A stretch of 64,000 bases of DNA from Saccharina japonica (taxonomy: Eukaryota > Sar > Phaeophyceae > Laminariales > Laminariaceae): the NCBI GenBank assembly GCA_008828725.1, contig MEHQ01000169.1:62001-126000 (forward strand). Direction: 5' to 3'. A program made the translations under genes and the position numbers. Position 1 is the first letter of the stretch, and each line of letters starts with the position of its first letter. Below the pieces are notes generated by a model. The model was not told where the DNA came from. It saw only the letters and a program-made list of their open reading frames with translations, and made no database searches. Of this stretch, positions 47,029-56,620 are shown one piece after another.

Positions 47029-47180
47029 TTGCCAGGTAAAACGGCAAATCTCAAAGTCCACAAATGAATCATTGCCAAGGTAAAACGGCAAGTCCCAAAT
47101 TCCACAAAAGAATCATTGCCAAGGTAAAACGGCAACCCCAAATTCCATCCTCCATCGTTGCCAGATGGACGGCAATCCCG
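47029..47180. repeat. 43-bp tandem repeat with small hairpins in the element's 3' tail
   Basis: Units start at 47029, 47072, 47116 and 47158 (the last partial). Each contains TTGCC(A)AGGTAAAACGGCAA, where TTGCC and GGCAA can pair. It lies in the transcribed tail of the element. Confidence 0.85.
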
Positions 47181-47736
47181 ATACCGAATCCCTCAATCTC
47201 GATTCCAGTATATACCTCCTAAAATATATCAAGACAGTAACTACGAGAAGGGGAAAATCCAACAAACGTGAGCATGTTGGTAAAACCTTCAAACAAAATC
47301 AATAACACCGTCTTCACATAGATACTGTACCGCCCGATAACATCGGCCCCCCTGTTGTGTACTCTGTAAGAGCACAACAACAGAACATCTCTGATATAAA
47401 ACATCTCAAATCGAATCATAGCAGCCCCCCTGCTATCAATAGGTGTTCACCCCAGGAGTATGCAAAAGTCAACGACGTACGTACTGCATCTGAATTTAAA
47501 AGTACTATGGATACTAGAAATTTTGTGTCCCCTGTACGTTGTGCATCCTTAACCAATAGCGAACGGGTACGGCTCGATTCATCAAGACCATCGGCATACC
47601 CTATTGGCGTGTTAACATTACTCGACGCATGAGTGCATCCCAATACTTTCTCCAATTCCCTAAGATTAACTCTTCTCCGTTCTCATCTCACCCAATACCT
47701 CAAAATGCCCGAAACAAATAAAATAAATGAAAGAGA

Positions 47737-49161
47737 TCACCACGAATTCATTACAAAGTTACGGTGGAAACGAAACGCATCCGTGTGTAGGGGCTTGGTG
47801 AGGAAATCAGCATGCTGCAATGCCGACGATACGTGGACAACCTCAAACTCCCCGTTAGCAACACGTTCCCGAAGGAAGTGATGACGGACATCAATGTGCT
47901 TGCTGTTCGGAGTGGTCACAGGGTTCTTCGCTAGATGTATCGCCCCCTGATTATCTTCCTTCACCGTGGTACCTCCAACATCGCGGTCCGGGAAAATAAA
48001 ACTCCAGAGATACCGCATGAAAATCGTCTCGCGGAAACCGGTGGCCATTGCCACATACTCTGCCTCCGTAGACGAAAGGGTAATGAATTTCTGCGTCCTA
48101 GAGTAGAACGATACACAGGCACAAGCGCACATGACAACTCCACCGGAGACAGACCTCCGGTCATTGGCCTCGTGCGCGTAGTCCGCATCCACGTACAACT
48201 CCAGCTGAACTCCATTACTCAGACCCCTCTGAAACGTGATACCGTACGTACTCGTAGATTTGATGTACATAAGAATGTGCAACGCTGCCTGCCAATGCAG
48301 TAACTTGGGTGCTGCAGAGTATCTCGCCACCGCCCGAACCGCGTTAAGGATGTCCGGGCGGGTCGGGTTCGCTAGCCACATCAAATGCCCTACCAACGAC
48401 CGAAAAGGCTCATCAACGTCTGGTTCATCCTTGTCAAACACCTCAAGCTTTAGGTCAACCACCGCAGGAATGCACTTGCCGCGGGTAACACCAAACTTCG
48501 CTACGGTGCTCTCAGCGAAAACCTGCTGTGATATCGTCAATGTCCCTGCATCCCAGTCTCGAGAGAATCGGCAACCTGCGTACCACCGCAACTCCCCCAG
48601 GTTGTTGATAGGAACGAACTGGTTCAGGTCCTCACAAAACTGATCACACCTACTCTTAAGTCCCATCGCAAATATGTCATCCACATGCACTACTACTACG
48701 ATAGAAACGGCCCCCGCTTCCACCAATCGCATGACACACGAATCAGCCTCACACTGCTCAAAACGAAGACCCCTCATACCACGTACCAAGTGATGGTGCC
48801 ATTGCCGTGACGCCTGCTTCAAACCATACAAGCTGCGACACAACTTGACCACCTTCCCGGACATCGACCCGCACCCCTTGGGGAGGCGCATGTAGACGTC
48901 CTCACTTAGCTCTGACTGGACAAACGCCTGCTCGGCATCAAAATGGCATAAATCCAATCCCAACTCACACGCGATGGCAGCCAGCAAACGAATACTCGCA
49001 ACGGATGGACACGGGGAATAGGTCTCGAAATAGTCAACTCCTGCACGCTGCCCAAAGCCTCTCGCTACCAACCTGGCTTTTGCCCGCACTACTCTGCCAA
49101 ATTCGTTAACCTTCCAAGAATAGACCCACTTAGCAGAGATCACGTTGATACCGTTTCGTTG
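47737..49161 (-). CDS. Copia pol, 3' part: reverse transcriptase and RNase H
   Basis: The frame continues without break from just after the UAG at 49164-49162 to a TGA at 47739. Numbering from the V at 49143, the RT begins ISAKWVYSWKVNEFG. Its first catalytic Asp is in CHFDAEQAFVQ (about residue 69), SLYGLKQ is at 104-110, and the active-site pair is HVDD (153-156), a variant of the usual YVDD. RNase H follows with LYVDADYA (317-323), SSTEAEY (357-363) and KEDNQGA (395-401), ending in KHIDVRHHFLRE and the LTKPL block. All catalytic acids I can check are present. There is no start codon of its own near the UAG (GTG is the first candidate), so expression requires passage through the UAG. It would copy the element's RNA to DNA in the virus-like particle. 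Confidence 0.93.
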   Translation of the reverse strand, partial: QRNGINVISAKWVYSWKVNEFGRVVRAKARLVARGFGQRAGVDYFETYSPCPSVASIRLLAAIACELGLDLCHFDAEQAFVQSELSEDVYMRLPKGCGSMSGKVVKLCRSLYGLKQASRQWHHHLVRGMRGLRFEQCEADSCVMRLVEAGAVSIVVVVHVDDIFAMGLKSRCDQFCEDLNQFVPINNLGELRWYAGCRFSRDWDAGTLTISQQVFAESTVAKFGVTRGKCIPAVVDLKLEVFDKDEPDVDEPFRSLVGHLMWLANPTRPDILNAVRAVARYSAAPKLLHWQAALHILMYIKSTSTYGITFQRGLSNGVQLELYVDADYAHEANDRRSVSGGVVMCACACVSFYSRTQKFITLSSTEAEYVAMATGFRETIFMRYLWSFIFPDRDVGGTTVKEDNQGAIHLAKNPVTTPNSKHIDVRHHFLRERVANGEFEVVHVSSALQHADFLTKPLHTDAFRFHRNFVMNSW

Positions 49162-51885
49162 CTACGTGCCTCTACCCTTCTCGTCGATCACAGCACCGAA
49201 CGTCTTCGCGCGGTACAGGCCGTCAAACTCAGTGTCCATAGCGTGAAACCACACGTCTCCGTGTTCATCCTCGCACGCTTCGCGATACGAGTCGGGCGTT
49301 ACCAACTCACTCGCAGGGCATGAAGGCAGTTCAGGGGCGGGCATGTGCGGCGGAGACTGGTCGGCAATGACCATGGCGATATTCTCCCGAGCAGCTAGCA
49401 TCGAAACGAAGCCATGCTGCGTACCCATGCCCCCCTGCTGCCGCGACGCCGACCGCGTCACCGCCGGCGTCACCCGCGGTTGCTGCTGCTGCTGCACCGG
49501 CACCTCCGACACAGGGGGCGGAGGTGCGGGCGAGGAGTCTGGCGATGCAACGGTTGCGGGCGGCGCAGGGGGAAGAGACACGGGCAAAGACTCCGGCGGT
49601 GTAACAGTCGCTGGCGTCGGCTCCTGCTGCTGCGGTACGGACGACGCAGCAGGCAGGGGCGTAGGCAAAGACTCTGGCGTTACACCAGTCGATGGCGTCG
49701 ACGGCTGGTACCACACCTCGAAGCCCCGCGGCGCTTGCGGTGGCTGAGCTGGGTCACCGACAGCCCCCCCCTTGGCCGGCGACGGAGACCCGGCAATCGC
49801 GGTCCCTCCATCGAACGGCGCGCGCCGAAAGCCCCACGTCACATCGGTCGAGTAGCTCGCGATGCCGGATGGCGACAGCATGATCTTGCTGCAATCCGAG
49901 GCGTGGTCGTTGCCGGAGTTCAGGTAGAAGCATCGCTCGCCCTTCGGCTCTGACTTAGCCGCCCGCTTGGCCTTGTGGCGTCCCGGCATCATGAATGGAA
50001 GCACCGGGCCCCTGTAAGGCCTCTCGTGGAACTTCTCGAACGAGCACATCATGTCGGGCTTTTCATCCACCCGCGCCATGAGGTTGAGCGCGTCGCACAT
50101 CCACGTCCACGCTTCCGGCCACGTACGATCGTAGTTGAGCGCCTTGGCCGGAAACTCCACACCATCGAACATGGTCTGGAACTCCAAGAATGCGGCCTGA
50201 CCTCCTTCGGCAACAAGACCTAGCTTCCGCTCCACCCGCCCGTTGCGCTTCGGACCGTCGACGGACGTGAACTCGCGGCGGATGTTGTTCTCGGCCATCA
50301 GCCTTTGGAACTCGGTGTTAGTGAATTCGGTGGCGTTGTCCGTGCGAAGGCATTGAGGTTTCCCGTAGGCATTTACGGCCGCCAGGAAAGTGCGGAAACC
50401 GAGGGTGACGGTGGCCGCACTCTTGTCCGGCAGAAATACCGGCCAGCCCATGTTGGTGGCGTCGTCGACGATCATCAAACAGTACCGTGCACCGCCCGAT
50501 GACGTCGGCATAGGTCCTGCGAGGTCGGCGAACAGGCGCTGCATCCGCTTCTCAGCACGGCACGAGGTAGATTTTGCGATGGCTTTGCGGATCCCCTTCC
50601 CCCCCGCGCACCCATCGCAATACCCCAAACGTCCCGTCACCTTGATGCCCATTTGACGAGCAGTCTCACGTAAGACGGCATCGTGGGCGTGGCCAAGAGA
50701 ACAGTGCAGGTCATTGACGTCGATCCATCTCTGCCCACCAGGCCTCAGCACTGCAGCAGCAAGGGCGGGGGGGTTCTGGTGCCGCGCTACACGAGTGGCC
50801 TCGACGTAGTTGCCGAACTTCTCCTTGCGGAAAAACACGCGTCCGTTGAGCATGTGAGCCCCTTTGTGGTCAAGGGTAATGACGTGCTCCTCTTGGATCA
50901 CGTTGAATGAGCACAGGTCGAAAGGGACCCCAGGCACATACGCCACATTCCTTAGAGTCACTGCTACGTCCTCAGCGCAGTGCATTACTAGGTCGACACA
51001 ACCGAAAAACTCTACCTCCATTCTCTTCCCATCACCTATGATCAAAAACTTCTCGTCGGGGGTAGGGGGTCTCGTGTTGTAAAATAATGCACAATCACCA
51101 GTGCAATGGATTGAAGCAGCGCTATCTCCAATCAGGATCTTACTCCCAGCCCTTGTTGGCCTGACAAGACCACCACCAACAGAAAGAGCATGCCACTTGC
51201 CTAAAGACGTCAAATGCGCCACGAAGAGGGTGGGCCACTTGACCTGCTGCTCGCTGCTGGACGTCGCTTGGCTTTCGATAGTCGAGGAAAGCGGTCCGCC
51301 CTCGTAAGCTCCCCCGGCTCCTCCACTTCCCGGCTGTGGTTGATCTTGCACTCCGCCGCCCACACCGCCCCCGTCCCATTTCGGTTCGCCACCGCCCACA
51401 CCGCCCCCGCCCCAGTTCGATTCGCCACCGCCCACACCGCCCCCGCCCCATTTCGATTCGCCACCGCCTACACCGCCCTCGTCCCATTGCTGTACGCCTC
51501 CGCCCACATCGCCCCCGTCCAATTCGTCGCCGTGAATTACGAAGCCAGTTTGCTGCTGAGGCCAAGCTCCCGGTGGTGGTGGGGCACTGCTGTAGTACTC
51601 CTGAGGGACCGGAAGGCCATGCGGCGGGGCCGCGACAATGTTTGCATGCATACGGGTGGGCGGGGCAGTACGACACTGCCTGGCCGTGTGGCCGTAGGCT
51701 CCACAAGTACCGCACGCCCCTGCGAAAGCATTCAGCTCTGTGCAAATCGCGGACTTGTGCCCGAGGGCACCACACCGATCGCACTTGTACACTTCCCCCA
51801 TGGAAGCTCCTGGAGGCGGAGGGGACTCCGGCTGATACCACCCGATTCCGGTGTTGCCAACCCAACCAGTGCCCCCCGGCCTCTG
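49162..51885 (-). CDS. Copia pol, 5' part: zinc knuckles, protease and integrase
   Basis: The frame is open from just after a UAG at 51888-51886 to a second UAG at 49164-49162 (907 codons). Numbering from the ATG at 51801: two CCHC zinc knuckles (CDRCGALGHKSAIC at 7-20, CGTCGAYGHTARQC at 30-43), then Gly-rich 12-residue repeats (about 98-150), an aspartic protease core with GDSAAS (225-230), and an integrase with an H-H/C-C zinc site (HCSLGH ... CDGC, 366-398). The integrase catalytic Asp/Asp/Glu lie in FADLAGP (426), RTDNATEF (488) and GRVERK (524). A Pro/Ala/Gln-rich linker precedes the RT. Since the zinc knuckles are normally gag's C terminus, this frame is really gag-pol and must be reached from gag by a frame change. 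Confidence 0.92.
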   Translation of the reverse strand, partial: QRPGGTGWVGNTGIGWYQPESPPPPGASMGEVYKCDRCGALGHKSAICTELNAFAGACGTCGAYGHTARQCRTAPPTRMHANIVAAPPHGLPVPQEYYSSAPPPPGAWPQQQTGFVIHGDELDGGDVGGGVQQWDEGGVGGGESKWGGGGVGGGESNWGGGGVGGGEPKWDGGGVGGGVQDQPQPGSGGAGGAYEGGPLSSTIESQATSSSEQQVKWPTLFVAHLTSLGKWHALSVGGGLVRPTRAGSKILIGDSAASIHCTGDCALFYNTRPPTPDEKFLIIGDGKRMEVEFFGCVDLVMHCAEDVAVTLRNVAYVPGVPFDLCSFNVIQEEHVITLDHKGAHMLNGRVFFRKEKFGNYVEATRVARHQNPPALAAAVLRPGGQRWIDVNDLHCSLGHAHDAVLRETARQMGIKVTGRLGYCDGCAGGKGIRKAIAKSTSCRAEKRMQRLFADLAGPMPTSSGGARYCLMIVDDATNMGWPVFLPDKSAATVTLGFRTFLAAVNAYGKPQCLRTDNATEFTNTEFQRLMAENNIRREFTSVDGPKRNGRVERKLGLVAEGGQAAFLEFQTMFDGVEFPAKALNYDRTWPEAWTWMCDALNLMARVDEKPDMMCSFEKFHERPYRGPVLPFMMPGRHKAKRAAKSEPKGERCFYLNSGNDHASDCSKIMLSPSGIASYSTDVTWGFRRAPFDGGTAIAGSPSPAKGGAVGDPAQPPQAPRGFEVWYQPSTPSTGVTPESLPTPLPAASSVPQQQEPTPATVTPPESLPVSLPPAPPATVASPDSSPAPPPPVSEVPVQQQQQPRVTPAVTRSASRQQGGMGTQHGFVSMLAARENIAMVIADQSPPHMPAPELPSCPASELVTPDSYREACEDEHGDVWFHAMDTEFDGLYRAKTFGAVIDEKGRGT
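51345..51525 (-). repeat. 36-bp tandem repeats encoding Gly/Val/Trp-rich segments in pol
   Basis: About five units of CCGCCCACACCGCCCCCGNC (plus strand) spaced 36 bp apart encode GGGVGGGExxW repeats between the zinc knuckles and the protease. Length variation here would stay in frame. Confidence 0.85.
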
Positions 51886-52061
51886 CTATTGCTGGCGGTG
51901 CTGCTGCGGCTGGGGTGGGTGCTGCTGTTGCCCACCCCCCAACTGTCGCTGCTGCTGCTGCCGCTGCTGTTGCTGCGGCGGCTGCGCGGTGGCACCGTAC
52001 TGCCGCTGCTGCTGCTGCTCTGCTGCTGCTCTGCTGCTGTGGCCCGGCGCCTCCATACTGC

Positions 52062-52100
<39 letters not shown>

Positions 52101-53239
52101 GGCCCTGCGCCTCCATACGGCCGCTGCTGCTGCTGCTGCTGTGGCCCTGCACCTCCATACGGCCGCTGCTGCTGCTGCTGCTGTGGCCCGGCGCCTCCAA
52201 ATCTGCCCTGGAAACCCCCACCAACGGCGAGGGCGTGGGGATCCACCAACGGCGCTGCAGCCATCCACGCGACCGCCGCTAACTTCCGCTCCTCCAACTC
52301 CTTCGTCTTGCGGTTAGCGTGGGAGGTGAGGACGATTTCCTCCATCTCCGATCGCGTGATACCGGGCCGAAGCAGACTGGTGCGCTGCTCCACGTCGTAA
52401 AACTCGGACGGAAGACGACGGGTGAGTATGCGAGTAACCTCGCGGTCCGACTTGCGGATACCCAATGCGGACAGCACATTGAGTTTCCCCTCGGCACGGG
52501 CGAAGAAGAGCTTGGGGTCCTCATCCCCCTGCATTCCAATATTCTCGAACTCTTTTTCGAGATGATCCCTCTCGGCATCACCCTGTGGCTGATACCAAGC
52601 CATCACCGCCTTCCACGCTCCCTCCACCGACCCAGCAGCATGCATACGTTCCTCAACAGGCTGTCCTTGCATAGCTTCCATGAGAAACTCCCATGCCTTC
52701 TTACATTTCTCGACTTTCTGCTGCCCATGGAGATAGATGGACCGGTTTCGCTCCTCCATTCCTCCCAAACCTCCGGCTATCCGAATGGGGTCGCTCGTGG
52801 GCTCAAGCGCCTCGATCAGACCCCGCGCCGACAAGTAGGTTTGGAACCTGTGTGACCACAGGTGCAGCTGGCTACGCCCATCGAACTTGGGCACTCGCAT
52901 GCTATTTTGTGAAGACAAAATAAGCGCCGGGGGGGTATGGTGACGGTAGCCTGGCTCCGGCACAGGGTGCCCAACACCTGCCTGCTGCATGGGCCGCCCG
53001 CTACGCCCAGCGGTACCCCCCTGAGCCGCTGCCTCGGCGGATATCCTCAACGCTCTCTCCGCCGACAACCCAGCGTCTCGCTCAGCCAACGTCGCGTCCC
53101 GCGCGTCCCGCTCAGCCAACGTTGCCGTCAAGGTTGCGTCTCGCTCAGCCAACGTTGCCGCCAGCGTCGCGTCTCGCTCGGCCAAATTAAGAGACACTTC
53201 CGCAAGCTGCTGTCGAAGCAGCTCGGCCTTCTCTGCCAT
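51886..53239 (-). CDS. Copia gag (coiled coil, capsid-like region, poly-Gln; frame-shifted near its end)
   Basis: Starts with an ATG at 53239. Residues 1-70 form a charged heptad-like region with LAERDATL repeats, probably a coiled coil. Residues about 110-300 (VPKFDGRSQLHLWSHRFQTY onward) resemble the gag capsid domain of copia elements. About 350-410 is Gln-rich with repeats of GGAGPQQQQQQRPY. Near 52035-52018 two extra AG dinucleotides interrupt the CAG run, a net +1 shift, after which the original frame gives Ala/Ser-rich nonsense. In the shifted frame Gln-rich protein continues to a UAG at 51888 in CAA-UAG-CAG, then to the zinc knuckles. In this copy gag is thus cut off from its nucleocapsid part unless there is frameshifting and readthrough. 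Confidence 0.85.
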
Positions 53240-53260
53240 AACAACAACCCTTCAGCAAGC

Positions 53261-53278
53261 TCCGGGCCCGGAAACCCA
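53261..53278 (-). promoter_or_regulatory. Possible primer-binding site
   Basis: On the coding strand TGGGTTTCCGGGCCCGG begins 9 nt after the 5' LTR. The TGG start fits pairing with a tRNA CCA end, but the offset is large for copia elements and the tRNA is not identified. Confidence 0.3.
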
Positions 53279-53287
53279 CGTTAATCG

Positions 53288-53706
53288 TGTTTGTGAACGC
53301 TTGCTGTCAAACGTGTTCTCTGCAACCACGTGGTGTGCCGCTATGGCGTAGGGGAGGAGGCACCTGATATTATACACGGAGCCCACCTGGTCGTGGCAGA
53401 CTCTCGAACACACACCCACACAAAAGGAGCACAGTACCTGTCGTCAAAGGCTCCACAGACATAAACCACACAGAAGTGAGCCGTACCTTTCCGTCACGCT
53501 CCACTCTCACATATATACGGACAGTATTTTCGTATCAAGGTCCGGGTCGTATCTTAGCATCAGCGACTGATCCCGCAGGACCAGCTTCATCCCTCCAGGC
53601 ACGAGGCATATTAAATAATGCCCCGACACATAATACAAAACCCCAGAATACCTGAAACCCCCAAACATATCCGCCGACCGTATCAAGCTGCCGCATACCA
53701 CGAACA
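53288..53706 (-). repeat. 5' LTR of the copia element, 419 bp
   Basis: Same ends as the other LTR. It precedes gag on the minus strand, so it carries the promoter; a TATATATG on the coding strand (about 53516-53508) is the best TATA candidate. Confidence 0.95.
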
Positions 53707-53711
53707 CTATG

Positions 53712-54490
53712 CACCAAATATATACGTATGGATCTCACCGTACGATCCTAATGGGGGAGCCGATATCGCAGGGTGTCGCTGCGTGGCATGGAGGTTGGCT
53801 GCGCAGGGGCGACTGTGTGATGCCAAGGAAGTTCTCAGAAAGTTCGCCCATAGCGTGCCGATAACATTGGATTTTATTTAGTTTCCATGTTGGTGCGGCT
53901 GTCTGTACGTGGACATTTAGGCCGCGCGCGACGAAAGCACCAACGATTTTGACACCGACGGGCCCCATATTTGCACTTACGCTCTCCTCTGCTCGCGTCT
54001 TAACGCATGTTGATTTCGTGGAACTTGGTGGTGGTATAATAAGGTGCTCTTACCGCAGTTGGTTCCCAGTTCCTTGTCAATGAGAGTGAAAATTGTAGCA
54101 CCTTGTCAATGAGAACATAAGAAGGAAGAAGGAGCGGTATAGCAAGCAGCGGCTGCGCTGGTGATTTTGTGAATCGGGGACTCTACGCACGAATGCCGCC
54201 TCCGAAAACAAAGAAACAGGGTCTCCCACAGCCACATAAAATAGAGCCAAGGACTTCCAGGGTAAACTCGCATGGCTCCGTAGGTGGCGCTGTTGCTGTG
54301 TTGGGCGATTCCAGGCCGATGGAGCACGCATTCAACATTTTGTTCGTACCAGAACCCCACGTGTGGGTATGACATTTATATAGTGGCTTCTGACCAAGGA
54401 CGCAGCAGTATGCACATAGACACGTACGCATTTTAATGGTCAGAACGGTAGATATCCACCTGATCAGCGACTTCGAGATTGATACAGTAC
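53712..54490. other. No confident gene; two protein-like frames flank the insertion
   Basis: A minus frame starting ATG at 53968 (MGPVGVKIVGAFVARGLNV) runs toward the retrotransposon, and a plus frame from ATG at 54193 to a stop at 54372 (MPPPKTKKQGLPQPHKIEPR) is codon-balanced. Neither has a known domain. If the first is a real gene, the copia insertion disrupted it. Confidence 0.3.
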
Positions 54491-54491
54491 A

Positions 54492-55030
54492 CAAGGTTCC
54501 CCTTTGAGATGTTGGTCACTTGAAATTCCAGGTAGGTCGCATATTGAAAAGGGATCACACAGTAGATACCTTTTAAACACGGCATTCATACTGTAGTACT
54601 TTCGAAAAGCAATTCACAAAACCATGCGTGAACGACTTTGAAACCACTTTCATTTTTGTTTCATTCATGGTTTCTGTTCTGCTTGAACCTCTGCGGAAGA
54701 GCTATTCATGCGTTTTTAACGTGAGGGTCAAAACCTGCCCTACGTAGAAAAAGCGCGAGGAATCGAGCAAGAATCACCAGAATCATCCAATCGGACTGCA
54801 TCCCTCGCCGTGTTCCCTGATCAAGCCGCATCCCCCATCGAGATCATGAGCTACCCTTGAGTTTAAAAGGTGTCTACTCTACCTAGTTCCAATTTTGGAG
54901 CAAACGTGTGGCATAGGCACCTGTATTGATAGAATACATAGATTCAGCGAGGGCCATTCCTAGCAAAGAGCAAATGTCACGATGACATCATATGTTAGGT
55001 ACAGTGGGCTCCCGGTGTTAACAAAATTAT
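54492..55030 (+). repeat. Dispersed repeat, long copy
   Basis: GAGATGTTGGTCACTTGAAAT (about 54508), GGAGCAAACGTGTGGCATAGG (54897) and TACAGTGGGCTCCCGGTGTT (about 55000) match blocks at 57552, 57627 and 57727 in the same order. The gap between the first two blocks is about 300 bp longer here, so one copy has gained or lost sequence. Confidence 0.6.
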
Positions 55031-55039
55031 GTTCGGTAT

Positions 55040-55975
55040 CTATCAATAGGCTCAATGTCTTATGTTGTGTCCGACGTTGTCTAACTATGTCGTGTAGGAT
55101 ATAAAGGCGATCCCACTGGTGGCAATTTTCCCTTTCTTCGAGGCAATCTAAGCTCAATATTTTTGGCATATCTTCTCTTAGCTGCAGACGCCCATTACTG
55201 CGGTACTGTATTTGTGTTGAATGGTGATTGTTTTAACGCCGAGTAGATTCACGAACAAGAACTCGTGAATCTTGACGCAATTTTGTTTTAACCTAAACAA
55301 TACAAAATCACAATATTTGACAATTTGTCGTGGCTTTACCCATACTGTTTTGAAATAAACGCTCATGATAAAGGCACTGCTAGTGGTGTGTATAACCCAA
55401 CCAACCCAGAGGTATACCGAACTACCAGTACAAGGGCATATAGCCGACTCTGCTTCGTACATCGATTGTGGACAGCAAGCGGCCCCCCAAAGCAACCGCT
55501 GGGCGCTGCCGAACGAGCACGTTGCCCCCTCGAAACCTCAGGAGGAGGCGGCACAGTGCAAACAAAGAGCGAAGCACAATATCTTAGAAAAACGGGCGAG
55601 GCCCGGCAAGCGACCAGTGAGATTGGAATCTCGCCGGCCGGGCCGGACCGACGGCGCGGGAGGTTGAAATGTCACAGGCTATGTCGTGCTTTGATCCGTG
55701 ATTTGCAAATGTATCACGGGCCCGGCTTCGCGCGGTCCCACTCGCGCACCACTCGCAAAAGTTCTTGGATTTGAAATATTTTTGGGTGTATTACAGTTTG
55801 AAAACATTTTCACCATCCGTGATACCTGCTATCAGCTATTTAGTTTCAAGACCTGAAAAAGTCACGAATGCTACCGACGTATTCATTTTTTTTGTTACTC
55901 CCCGTTCTCTTTCCGGGACTCTCGTGTGATACACGAGAACGAAACGGAATTGAGTAGGAAGTGCCACGTACCCGT
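55040..55975. other. No confident gene
   Basis: A GC-rich plus-strand block (55480-55700) gives open frames in two registers without a domain; the rest is AT-rich. Confidence 0.3.
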
Positions 55976-55977
55976 TG

Positions 55978-56620
55978 TATGGGTGGCGCTCAAGTGAATG
56001 GAGACGGAGGGTGCGGGGGTCGTAAGGAAACCAGGGCGGACGAAAGCAGGAAAGAGACGGCAAACAGAGTAGGTGCCAGACCGACTAGCTGGTAGAACCT
56101 GCCTGTACTACGGGCACAAACCTGCCTCGGCTGGCCTTTGGTGTGCTCCGGCTGGCTGTCCTTTCCTGTCGTTCTTAGCCTTGCTCTGCTGGCGCTGTTT
56201 CGGTCCATTTCATTTCGTTTCATTTCGTTTGGTTTTTTATTGGAGGTCGCATCTCCTCTGGGAGAAGCACGACACTACTGTCTTTCTTTTTTTGTCATGC
56301 TTTTTATTTGGTTGCTTGATTGTTGATTTGCTTCAGTATATTTACCTTTTATTATTTTTTCCTTTTCACTTTTTCCCTTTTTTTCTCTTTTTTTTCTCTT
56401 GCATGCACCTGGATTGCTAGCAGGGTAGGTCTTGCCTGTCGTACGAGTATATGGCATTGTATTGTCTGCTCTGCTTACTGCACTGAGCGTAGTATCTCTG
56501 TGTCGTAGTTTAGTGACCACATAACTGGTACATTTTTAGGATGAAGAATCGGCACGGACACTGGGTGTGCTGGATGTCGACGGGTAGAAAGGAAGGTTTA
56601 TTGTGAAGAACACACACAAA
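55978..56620 (+). repeat. About 700-bp dispersed direct repeat, copy 2
   Basis: Shares the ordered blocks listed for 31549-32262, with roughly three quarters identity by eye and a shorter T/C-rich middle. Confidence 0.75.

Larger units (their letters stand above)
46559..53706 (-). mobile_element. Complete Ty1/copia LTR retrotransposon, 7,148 bp
   Basis: Two 419-bp LTRs with TG...CA ends flank, on the minus strand, gag, protease, integrase, reverse transcriptase and RNase H in copia order (integrase before RT). The LTRs differ at six positions (about 1.4 percent), so insertion is recent on an evolutionary scale. Next to the 3' LTR is a G-run polypurine tract. The element carries a 759-bp non-coding tail between pol and the 3' LTR. 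Frame damage (one net frameshift in gag, two UAG codons) means this copy is either inactive or depends on recoding. Relatives are the copia elements common in stramenopile and other algal genomes. Confidence 0.95.

Noticed and set aside
49162-51888. Host nuclear code with UAG as glutamine
   Set aside because: Both UAG codons would fit Gln and the terminator is UGA, but one frameshift is also present and candidate host frames in the window end in UAG and UAA. CAG-to-TAG decay is simpler.
51214-52400. Very long plus-strand frames (350-370 codons) opposite gag-pol
   Set aside because: They are antisense shadows of the GC-rich, CAG-rich retrotransposon coding strand, made of Ala/Leu/Cys/Pro runs.
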